This document shows positions 11,676 through 23,800 of a stretch of 28,266 bases of DNA, piece by piece (the first letter of the stretch is position 1; the number at the start of each line of letters is the position of its first letter). Location: positions 105,047-133,312 of the forward strand of contig BMAT01009217.1 in NCBI GenBank assembly GCA_019649035.1, written 5' to 3'. The translations under genes and the position numbers were made by a program. The notes below the pieces were generated by a model that worked only from the letters and a program-made list of their open reading frames with translations, ran no database searches and was not told where the DNA came from. The DNA is from Elysia marginata (Eukaryota; Mollusca; Gastropoda; Plakobranchidae).

Positions 11676-14436
11676 CTTCATCAATTGCGCCTCCTAGTTC
11701 TTCTGTGCAAGCTTTCTTTCCCCCCTACATCAGTTTAATAAAAACTACAAAGGTTTGAGTTGGCCACAAAAAAGCAATGCAGGTCTACTTATAAGCAGAT
11801 TTGTTGATTTTCTTGATTCAGAAACTTCAAGATCAGTGAAAAACCTGTTTGGATATCAGTTTTTTTTTTTATTTCAGTGACCATTAATGTTGGTTGAAGC
11901 TTGGTTTTATAAGATAACTCAATGATTTACACTTGCAGGTTTTGACAAATGCGGAGAAATCTGAAATCTTTGCTGACTTCTCAGTGCAAGATTATTTGGA
12001 AAGCACTGATTGTCCTAATTTGATACTGATATATACATGTGTTACTAACTACATTCTTTTTTGCAAAAAAAAAAAATGAGTGTCTCAATATTTATTTCAT
12101 TATAGTCCTTTCATTTAGAAATCGAGAAAAAATAAGTAACTATTTGTCAATTTATAAGCTATTTTAAAATTTTTGTTTCATGTTACATTTGTGGTTTTCT
12201 CAAAGTTAATAGTTGGTCACATAAAAACCTTTTTGTTGCCAAAATCTGACAAAATGGTCTTTATCATTTATTTGTGAAGGTCCTCTTTTCTAGCAAAGGT
12301 TTTTAAAAATGCTGGAACATACATCATATACATTAATCAATACAGTTGAGATAATAATTGACATAAAAAGTTTTATCTGGCAATAGTACATAAAATTTGA
12401 CAACTAGGCTTGATTTATGTATGATTTCAAAAGAGATATTTCTAGTAATTTAAGGTAGACACATGGCAAATACTAGGTGTCCAATACACATTATATTTGT
12501 GTGGCAGCCCAGGAAACCCAATCAAACCTCTAATCTAAACATTTTTAGTCCTAGCCATTTCTAAACTCTTCACTCTTTTCTACATAAAAAAAGAATTTTG
12601 CTTCATCAAAATACTTCAACTAGAACCTATGATATGGCGTTCAATAGTTTGCGAGGTAAAATTCAAAGCACAATGGTTTTGCAAACATCAAAATTGAAAA
12701 CATTTAACTGTCATGATTTCCTTGTTCAGAAATGGTTTAAGCTTCACCAGGATTATAACTTAAAAACTGACAAATGAAACACAAACTGCCTTTAGAAGAC
12801 ATTTTATCTCAGTTTGCTCATTGGCTTCTTTGACCCGGTTTTCCTGGGCTGGCACACACTTTTTACACTAGAGCACAGAAATTTTATCCATATGATATCT
12901 TTTTAAAAAATGATGGCAATTTTGTAAAAAAAAAAAAAATATGAAATGATGATCATTTACACAATGCGGCTGAGCCATTGGCCGCTCCAAGCCCTCTCTT
13001 TAACATTAATATTCAATTTGTACATCTTGGGGCTTGTCATCCTGATACAGCTCCATCATCTAACTAAGAAGATTTCACATGGAATAAGTCTGAACTCACA
13101 CATTGCTAACTTTAAAGCCTGTGAGCTGCAAATTAAAATAAAAGGGGGGCATTAACAAACATACAATGAAATAGGGGGGAAAAGTATAAAGTATTCAAAT
13201 TGTTTTCAAAAATAAGATCTGAGATACACACAAAAATTACAGACAACAGTAGAGATAATTTGTTCAATCTATGCCATTCAATAAATGTAACATCGTAACA
13301 AAGTTTATCACAAAAATACTTGTTCACAGACAGAAATCTATAAGGATAATACAACAAAACTTTTTTTTTCCAACAATAATGAATTCACAGAATAAGCCTC
13401 TAGCTATAATCAAGATCTTATATCAAAGCATGTTTATGCCTCTTTTGCTGGAAACAAAGCTAGTTTGGATCAGGATTTGTATACTGGTTTTTCTACGAAG
13501 CCTGTTTTTAGAAGAAATCATTTACATTTGTCTCTGATAGAAAAGAGGATCCAATTTTTACCTCTTTGAAGGGCCTTACTTTACCGCCTATTCATCTTAA
13601 ATAACTTAACAACTACACATTGCATCTCCTCTATACATATTATGCATTTTTTAATGTCAAGGCAATAGGTTTGAAGGTAATTGTGCATTTCTATTTATAT
13701 ATGCCATGGCTTCAGGTTCTTCAAAAAGCCATTTGCTTTAACAAACAAAATAATTGTAGGCAAAGAAAGAATATTTGTGCCAATATTTGTGAAAATTATC
13801 AGTAACTTAATCAAATAAGTTTGAATTACACCTAGATGTTCAGTTTTCATATATGGATTCCAATGAGAATGTTTCCTTAATTTAAAAATTTCTTCTCTTA
13901 TAATGACTCACTTGTCAGTTGTTTTCTCCACATATACTTTTGATGATTATGACATTAATTTAAAACCAAATACACACACCCCCTTGCCATACTGCCTTTG
14001 CACCACAATGGCAAGATTAAACAACAAAAAATACTTCAATTGACTATATATCTGTTGTTTAACTTTTTAAGACTTTAATGACCCTGTTCATAATTACTTT
14101 TTACTTCAAAATTAAAGGCACTGTTCCTGATAACAAAAAAAGAGTTCTGAATAAGGATTGACTAATAGCTATAAAAAGACGGCTATGTAATAAAAAAAAA
14201 CGTAAGAGAGGTTTTCTTGGAAAGTCCACAAGTCATAAACAATTAGATTGTCACAAGTCATAAAATACCTGTACTGTTAAAACTAATTTTGCAAAAGATA
14301 TAGTATAAGGTTGTAATCTATAAAACCACAAAACTTTTTCCCTAAAAAGAACCAACTATTGTTGGATATTTGTTTGAAAAGATGAGCAACTTTAAAATTG
14401 GTCAACTGTACTTCAACTACTAAAATCTTCAAATAC
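11676..14436. other. AT-rich flank downstream of CYRI, no gene seen
   Basis: Possible continuation of the CYRI 3' UTR or intergenic DNA. Only short background-like frames are present. Confidence 0.5.
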
Positions 14437-14442
14437 TTTATT
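14437..14442 (-). terminator. Candidate CYRI poly(A) signal AATAAA
   Basis: This is the first AATAAA on the minus strand I found below the stop codon, about 295 nt downstream. The surrounding 3' sequence is AT-rich, so the hexamer can occur by chance, and CYRI 3' UTRs in vertebrates can be kilobases long. Use as a cleavage signal is inference. Confidence 0.3.
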
Positions 14443-14734
14443 TTCAAAGATTGTCAATATGCATAAACAATATTTTCTTTCCTATTTTTTCTAATACATT
14501 TTTTTACAAAATACTGAAATACGACAATCTGCATGATCATCATTTCAAAGAGGTCAAACTAATATGAAGAGGGCATGAGGGGTAAAATTTGAGTTATGAA
14601 TAATGACACTTTCCTAACTACATATATTGAGAGAATTTAATCCATGAAGTACTCAGCAGCAGCAGCTCTCCAAACCAGCACCAATGCATGAAGATGGAAA
14701 CAGTGATGATCGAATTGGTAACATACTTGGCATC
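14443..14734 (-). other. CYRI 3' UTR, minimal extent
   Basis: Sequence between the TGA and the first AATAAA. It holds a short CAG/CTG tract at about 14655-14666 (GCTGCTGCTGCTGA on the coding strand) and no ORF worth noting. The 3' UTR may extend well beyond this minimum. Confidence 0.4.
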
Positions 14735-14801
14735 TCATTCAGCCAGCATTGCTTTCAAAGTTTTGGGAGTTGTATCATCTTGAAGATGATTAGTTGTGTA
14801 T
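14735..14801 (-). CDS. CYRI: CYRI coding exon 10 and stop (residues 305-326)
   Basis: After acceptor GCTTGCAG the exon reads (R)[17 protein letters not shown], then MLAE and TGA. It aligns with [20 protein letters not shown], the C terminus of vertebrate CYRI. The protein runs one residue past the usual Met-Leu-Gln ending. The 3' UTR follows at 14734 and below. Confidence 0.95.
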
Positions 14802-17800
14802 CTGCAAGCAAATGCATCGACAGTCAGTACGTTGCGGAGACAAGAACAAACCTGAATCATACTGAATCATTGACACAAAATTTAGTTATTTTTCTTCACT
14901 TTACAAAGGTTTGTGTGAAAAGACCAGACTATAAATTGATAATATTGTTTTTTGCATTCTGTGGCAACTGCATTGCTACATCAGATAAAAAACTTGACCA
15001 CATCCACTTCAACAAAAGCAATTAATTTGCGCTGTGTTATATATATAAAAATATGGCATCCAAAACAATCCTTTCACCCCTTCTCATTAAGATTTTCCTC
15101 TTCACAACATTTTGGTGTGGAATAATAGTACATTCAAAGAGAGGACTATAAACTTGTTCATTTTGTCAAAGGACATAGTTGAAATACTGAATTATGTCCA
15201 CAGCTTCTAAAAGTTGCTTACAAAAGTAACAAATATTCTTCACCATTCAAAGTTGATAACTTGTTTCAAAAACGTACTTCTCAATTTCAATCTAAATCAA
15301 AAGTCAAATGGGAAATCTGTGTACACAAACTAACCTTAAGGCATTGAGCAAGGACTCCACTTTACTCCTCTCCTGGTCTTTCAAAAGTTTTATGGAGCTC
15401 TTCATCTGAAAAATGAACAAAGCGAACAAAGGTCCATAGTTTTGCTTTGTGTATTTCTTTATTCTTCTTTTTTGTTCAAAATTAGTACATTTTAATTTTA
15501 ATATAAATTGTAGCCTTATCATCATAAATGTTCTCATATAAATGAAAAATAAGTTTGTTGGCTCTTCGATTTAAAATATTATCACCAATACAAGAATCAA
15601 ATTTTTACCAGTGCAAGAAGTATTAAACAGTGCTCTGCCCTCATTAGAGAAGAGGTCACATATCGGCAAAACAACTTTTTACAGGAAAACCACAATCCGT
15701 TTGGATTTAAACTTAGCCCATCCTCCTCTGAAGAGACAAAATAAAGGTACCATCTGAAAGCTCTGATTTTTTAAAAAGGTTCTGTTAACCTTGTGTGTGG
15801 ATACATAAAGGCATACAGCCTCAATTGGAGAAAATTTATTTTGCCGGAACTTGTTAATAAAATTTTTTTTTAAAAAGGACTTAAAGACGGACCTTGCTTT
15901 TAATAGACCAGCCTTGCATTGACAAATTTGAACTCAAGCATAATCCCTAAGGTGCAAGAATCCCTTGTGTTGTTTTTCGTTTTTTGAAGATATTGTGGCA
16001 ATGAAATGGCTGGACCCTGATGAGAAGCATATTTAAAACCACTTTGGTATGACTGACATAAGGATGTGTATTGTAATATGTGCCATTTTGTGGGTTACTT
16101 TTGGTACATAGAATGAAATTCTGATACAACAAAGACGCATATCAGAATTATAAGCAATATATATCTTTTTGTCATTCTATAGGCCCTATATTTATAATTT
16201 TGAAGCAAAAACTGAGTTACATATTTTTTAAGCGTGTAACCTCTTTCCTTATAATACGCTACAAATACCAGACCCAGCTAGAAAGATGCTAGAAACGAGC
16301 TGAGATACTATAATCTAACAAAAAGAAGAATTTTGTGTAAATGACGATATGCGACCTTTTCTCTAATAAGGACAGTGCTGTTAAATATATCTAAGTGTGT
16401 ACCTATTTTCATTGCACCATTTACTGAAGCACTTAACAGCAAGATTAAAATTTTCCAACTTTAGCTTTTCTTTCTTTAATTTGAAGTTTTACTTCACCTT
16501 AAAATGTTAAACTGTTTGCGTCAGAATAAATTTTTTCATCCTTTCTGAAAAAAATGTTATGTATACTAACTAAATTTTCAGAGACACTTTTGACTGCCCT
16601 GTAAGAAAGCTATTAAAAAAAGTGATTCCTTACATCAATAGCTGAGGTTTTGGCAAAAGCTCCGACAGGATGCACATGATCATAGAGGATGATGACACCA
16701 ACCATGACTCTCAAGCAAAAGAGCTGTGTTTCCTCTCTTATTCTAGATCGGTATTCCCTATTCACAATTGAAGAACAAAGGCTTTGATGACATGACATTA
16801 GGAAAACAAAAAAGAGTAACTAAACAAATAAAAAGGACTTATCCTAAAATATGTCAATTCCATAAGCGTGAAGTTATTAAAAAGCACCAATTAGCCTAAA
16901 CCAAGAGGGATCTCCAGCTTAAAATAAATTGAATTTAATCTCCTTCAGTCTTTTTGAGCTGCAAAGGTAAATTCAACAAGAAGGCAAATTTAAAGCCTTC
17001 TGCAAAAATGATAGTCTTGTACTGATTTATTATTTCTTTGGAATATTTCAATCAGGGAAACAAAACGCCAAAATACTCCATTCTCTGTAAACAATAAATA
17101 TATATTCAAATTATATAGATTATACAAAATGGGAGTATATCTAGATTTCTAAACATTCAAATAACTATTTGTTCTCCAATAACTTAAGTTTAACTGAAAA
17201 TTATTTTCTTTCTAGAACTTTTACACAGAAAAGGAATCAGATGCATAACTCACTGGTTTTCTATCATGACACGGCAAATGCAGGCCATCATACTTAGGCA
17301 ATCTGTGGTTTGTTCAACTGGAAGGTCTTTGTTCTAGAGAAAGAAATTTAAACAAAATGTTAAAAATACTATTATCACTTTCTGTCTCCCAAGCAGTGAA
17401 AATGAGTCCTATGTTGGTAATTTTAAGTTCAGAAAAGGCCTTTCAAAAGTACAGTTATTCCCCTTTTTCTTTACACTTAAAATTCAAAAGAGATTCTAAC
17501 TTTGAACAAAAATTTTATAATCTAATGCAAATGTTTTAACGTTTGGAAAGGTAAGAAAAATATGTTGTTCTAAATGTAACGTAAAAGTTGTGACGTCCAA
17601 CTCCTTTTTGCTAGTCAAGTGGAAAAGAGTAATACCTATATAAAAATCACCAACAGTTGACTCAACACTTGATAAGAAAACAATTTTCTTCTTAAAACAA
17701 AAAGTAAATCTTCTCTCAAACTTTAAAACCATCTTAACTTCTTGACTGCTACATAAAATTCCACATAAGCCGACGTCAAATTTAATGTCACTTAAGAGGG

Positions 17801-20800
17801 GTGGCCTTTATTTAAGGGGTCTCAATTGAGGGAGTCCACTGTAAAATTTAGATGCTAAAACTATAGAATTCGATAGCCTTTTGTTTACCGATGTTAAAAA
17901 ACAACTGAAGCCAAAGACAAATGCTGGTAACAACAGCGAAGTAGTGTGTGTGTGTGTGTGTTACAAACTTGCTTGTCGTAATGAGCCATTTTTAACTTCA
18001 GGAACTCTAACCTTGACCTGACAGCATTCTTGTCCATTAAAAGCAATTATGGGGGTGCATGGTGCAGCCAAGAGGTAAAGCTTTTAAGTATACTAAAACT
18101 GGCCACTTATTTCTTATCTTCTTATCTCAGGACGTCATGGTTCCTTTTGCTAATATTGACTAGAACTGATGACATAAAACATGATAGAGGCCACAACAAT
18201 ATAAAATTTTCCTGGAGAGGAAAACAATTCATAAACAATTGACTTTTTTATAATATAAAAACAATCACAGGAAACAAGTTTTTTTAATTGTTGTCATTGA
18301 ACTTAAGTGGTCATAATTGAATACTAACACTGGTTTTTTTGTTAATGCTTTTTTGTTTTACTTCCTGGATTCTAGTTCCAGTGTGATCAAAGAAAAGATA
18401 AGATTAAAAAAAGACACAAGGTTACAAGTTACCTGTGACACAAACTTTGTTGTAATGCCACTCAAAGCTGTAAGCATGGGTGTGGCCTGGGCATAAAACA
18501 GAGACATTCTGTTTGCCAATTCATTTGAAACTTGGTCTTCAAGTAGGTTTGACTGATCCTGAAAAACAATGTGTAATAAGAAATTCATATTTGGTCCCTA
18601 TGCCTACGCATAATTTTTTATTTGTAGTTTTTTTAGGTTATTAGAAACGAAACTCATTACACTGTCTACCTGGTATGCACATATGTGTGGCATTTTGTTC
18701 AAATGAATCATGAGTCGAGTGGCCTCGTTTTGAAAAATAAGCTTTCAAAGTTTAATAAATAGGGGTTTAGAAGTAAATTTGTTTTAATTTCAGAAAGTGA
18801 AGGTAAACCAATTCTGAACTGTTTTCACAACTAATTCATGTTGAAATTTCATGTTTTATATGTTCAATTTTGATTGGTATAATTGCAAAGGTTTCTACAC
18901 CGGTATAGTTGTCGAACCTTTTTGAGTGTAGATTAATTTGGGGGGCGTTTGTGGGAATTTGCACCCTTTTCTTTAGAAATATACAGAAGCCGCTCATTTT
19001 GCTCCTCCCACAACAGAAGTCATTTGCCCAGGTTCCAGTAGGTCTCAATCTTATCTCTCATTGGTCAAGACCGGCCGAGACCTATCAAGAGTCAAACTGA
19101 AACCCAATCAGAACCTCAGTGGTTGTAAGACCGACCGAGTCAGATGCCTAGACGCAAGGTAACAGTTGCGTCATGAATAAGGGCCCTGCTGTACTAGTAC
19201 AGTAGTGCGTGACGTCAGCAAAAAAACGGAAACCACAGGGCAGAATGATTTTAAAGTCCAAAGTAAATTTTTCAATAGCGCCTCATCCAGACATGAAAAA
19301 TGATACCAAAGACTACATAATCAATGAAAAATTACTGATTTTATTGCATTTATACATATTTTGAAAAATATGTTTTCAAAGTCATTATTCTATGTAAAAT
19401 TGTTATTTGTGGTCCGATTTTTGTAAAACAAAGACTAAACATTTTGTTTTGACACGAGAATTCCATTTACACTCATTGGAAATAAAACGCGGGTGTTTTC
19501 CAACTTTTTTTAAATCCTGCCACGTAGTGTGTAAAAGGTGTGAAATTCACCCAGGCTAGCGATCAGAACATTCCCCTGTAGCTGACTTCTCATAGGCCTG
19601 GCTGATCTCAGGCAGTCAGGCACCGGGCCAGCTGGGGCTCTGAATGGTTCTGGACTGATGTCTGGGTAGGTCAGTTACATACGATCAGTAGCAGGTAACA
19701 CTGCCCTGTGAATCTTTGAAGTAGCGGCGCTAGGACGTAATGCTATACAATTGTTTTACAAAGATTTTCAGGTGTGATAACATAAAACTGTAATTTATAT
19801 TTTTTTTCACTATAAAAATATTTTTATCATTTTTTGTTATTCGTTCTGATCACATTGGTACCAAAAACTAAAAAAATTGGATAAAAAACAATAAAACTAC
19901 TAAATTAGACAAAACGTTTACAAAATATTTTTCAAAGTCATTTTATAGAGTAGAAACCTAAATTCCCAATATTTTTACTTGAAACAAAAATCAATTTGCA
20001 AGTCACCGAAAGATCTAACTATGTCTTATATTTCTGTTATAATCAGAGCACTTGTTTTTCCTTTCAACTGTAACTTTTTTTTCTGAAAATCAAACACAAT
20101 TTTCAACTTTCTGTCACGATAACAATCGAAATGGGCTAGTCTCATTGGCCCAAGAGGGGAAGCTAAGTCCCTCCCGTAAATTTTAGGCCGGGCCCGGTTT
20201 GGCCGGGATAACCTCAAGAAGGTTAAGCTTTAAATGCAATTTCCCCCCTTTCTGAGATTTCACAAGCCCTAACTTTGTCGACTTCAAACAGCTATAACTT
20301 CACACAAAAGCATGATAGTGCCTTTCTGTTTGTTGTATTTTAAAGGTAAAAAAAAAGCTTTTCTGTCATACCAACATCTGACCATCGTCCAATTTCAACT
20401 TAAGACTCTTTTTGACTGGTTGCAAGACATATGTGTAGCAACATCACAAAATGAGTCTCTATACATTGTTTGAAAGGTTCCTAAAAGTTCTCTCAGATAG
20501 TGAAAAGAATAGTTTATTATTTCGATTTTGCCCAAACAGTTGTATTTGGAAAATAAAGGAATCAGTGAGAGCCATTCTTAAGAAAAGTAAAAAAAAAATG
20601 CTAAGGATTTTAAGAGATCACCAAACTAATCCCCTATCTGATTACCAGTATCTTATTTCTGGACATCATTTCAATAGTTGTATATGATGCAATACATTAT
20701 AAACACTCAATATAAGAAGAAAAAAAAATTATGTCAAATTTTACCCTCCGAAACAAATTATCAATTTTTTCAACATAAGTATCATTGCAACTCATCTTGT

Positions 20801-23800
20801 GATGCTGCTACATATGATGTTTTTCATTTTCCTGAAATTTTTATGGAGACCTTAATTTATTTTAAAAATTCACGCTTAATTTTGTGTTCTAAAAATACAG
20901 ACCTGACTTATTTTCATTTTATTCAATGTTCGCCTGTAATAGCTAAAGTCATTCTGGATAGCTGGCGTTGTCATCTGAAACAAGAACAAAAAGGCAGGTA
21001 TAAAAAATAGCCTACTGAATTTTTTATTAATATCAGAAAAGCCAAAACAAAATTATACAGGGATGCCACACAAAGTTTCTGAAAATAACTGACCATCCTA
21101 TGTTCTCAACTAAATAAACTGATATAGGTCTCAAAAAATATGCCATTTAGGGGCACTCAATTGTCATTGTTCATTGGATCAATCGTGTTCAAATTTGTGT
21201 CTTCATTCAGTTTTTTACCTTTGCCGATCAAGTAAACTAGGCATAGGTAGTCTGTGTGGACCGGAAACTACCGACACTTGTCAAAATTGAGACAGAAAAA
21301 ATGGAAGCAGAAATCGGTGTTTTCAGCCCATCAATGAATTTGAGGAACGAATAATGTACCACATTTCCACGGCCTTTTTGCAAACAGCAAAATTCAAGTA
21401 GTTTTCTAGGAACAGAATTTAAGAATCACGCGGGAACACTGCTTTTAGTTCAATGAAGTATACTCATTTGTACCAGTCTTCCTTTGACCTGGCCGGCCGG
21501 GTCTTAGCATGCGCTGGCTTCTTCCCTTACTGCCGCAAACGGTTCAACTTTTGATAATTCTGCTCCGATTTTTCCAAACTAAATAAATCAATGCCCTTTT
21601 GGATGCTGAGTTTTAACGAAAGTAACCGGAAAACAAATTGTTGGTTTGAACCAAACTTGCAAAAATCCCGGTTACGAAACGAAAGCTTTCATCTATTCTT
21701 TGGACCAGCGCATGATTTTTTTTATCCTGAATGACATTAGGCCGGCAAGCCACCTCCTGAAATCTTGATTGGCCCGCATGCCGGCTACAGCCGGCACACT
21801 CCCACCCATGCATTTATGGTTATAACCATTGTTTTATGCATTGACTTTACTACTTTAAAAAGGAAATGAAAAAGTTTTTCAATTTAAAAGATAATTTTTT
21901 GAATTGCCTATTTCTGCTTTCTAAAGTTTTCAAAAAACATTGGCTTTTTTGAATATTGTTCGAGAATTGCAACTTTGAGACACAACTGTAATTTACAATG
22001 GTATGTATTATATTAGAAAACTGCTAAAATTTGTTTCTCCGAAAACCTGAACATTTGGTCAATTTTTCTAGGTGTGTATTTTATTTTTGTCTGGATAAAT
22101 TTTGCTCCACATGATAAAGTTGAAGTTAACCACAAAAATGAATTAAGTCTGTAATATATATTTCTAAACAATGTTTGTCTGACAAAAACAGGCAGAGTCA
22201 AAGAAAATAAGAAAACTCCATTCATTGTCAATAGATTCAAGAATAATTGAAACTGATCATATCAGAAAAAAAATTTAAACTAAAGATTATCCAGTAGTTA
22301 AGCTACACCAATAATTCGATTTTCAAATTATTTATCTATTAAAATTTACTCTTTCCCAGAAAACATTATAATTTTAAGCCAAATTCGTTTTTTTTTAATA
22401 ATCTAATTACATTATTTAATCACTATTACCTCCAAATATAACAGTTTATGTTAAAAATAAATGGATTTCCAGCTGTTTTTGAGTTTGTGATTTCAAAAGC
22501 ATTTCACAGCATTGCAAACATTACAAGAGAGGTAAATAAAAACAAAGCCCTTCAGTTTGTGACCTTTTTTTATAAATCAACAGTCAAAACTACATAAAAT
22601 TTGGGAAATAAATCCTACTTAATTGCTGGATCTCAAATGCTTATATATTTTTAAAGTTGAGATGAATTAATTTTCTAAAACAAAAGATTATCATTCTTCT
22701 TATTTTTAGAACTACTTTTAAACTTTAAAAATCAATAGAACTTGTAGCTTCTACCTTAAGGTCATCAAACTTGAGCACAAAATCCAAAACTAAGGCAAAC
22801 TGCTTGAACAGTGCCTGTTGTTGCTCCAAATGTTGCCTTGGTGTGAGGTCTTCAGAACATAACATCCCCAACAACTGTGGAATCACTCTCTCTGTATGGA
22901 AATTTCAAATGTTTCATTAATTTTTTTTTACAAGTTTTATTATTTTTTTTATACAAACCTATGTAAAACCATTACTTGTATCTCACGATTACATATATAT
23001 ATATTGCCTTTATATTCACACTGATTATATATTGATAATTACAGTCTTAATGACAATGAAACTAGCATTTTGTCTAACAAAAGCAGAAGAGTTGCTTATA
23101 TTCCTTTGCTTAAAAATCTTTTTAGTACTATTTTGTGAGCCAAGCAACAGGTGAACTTTATTATGGCCTTTCTTAGAGTTTTTAAAGAAATCTCACCTGG
23201 ACAAGAACTGAACAAAAATATATGTCTTTTTTAAAATTACAATGACCTTTTGTATAACATAGATAGCTTACCTAATTCCAATGAAAACTCAAAGAAAGTT
23301 TTCAATAAAGATACCAAGGGTGTTACACATTGCCATGCTCTATCTTGCAGATCTTCAATCTTTGGGTTGGAAATGGCCTTAGAGAAGAAAAAAAGCTTAT
23401 ATGATTTTATACCGTCATAAAAATTTGTTCAAATCTTTTTCTGACACAGGGTTAGAAGTTTGATTGAGAATGAATGTTTTCTGTTCTGTTATAAGGGGTG
23501 CAAGCAGTTAACACACACACACAAAAAAAAAAAAACATTTTCAAGACCTCTATGAAATACAAGTGATTAGTGTGGAGCGTGGTCTTGAAATTCAACAGCT
23601 GAAATAAAGCAGAATATAAAAGCACTAAAAAGAATTCCTTTTCTTACAACTTTGAACCAAGTAGATATTTTATATAGAAAATGGTGCAATGATGTGTTTC
23701 TGGACTGATAATTGAATACTCATGAGTCAAAGCCAGACACGCAGGGTTCTAAAAAAAAGTTAACTTTGAAGATTTTTCAGTCTCTGTTTAACCAATTTTC

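Noticed and set aside
18050-18150. tRNA- or SINE-like start (GGGGGTGCATGGTGCAGCC then GGTTCC)
   Set aside because: The A-box resemblance is weak, there is no proper B box at the right distance, and no cloverleaf can be drawn.
21301-21354. Short frame beginning [13 protein letters not shown] in intron 4
   Set aside because: Only 17 codons, on the strand opposite to CYRI, with no support.
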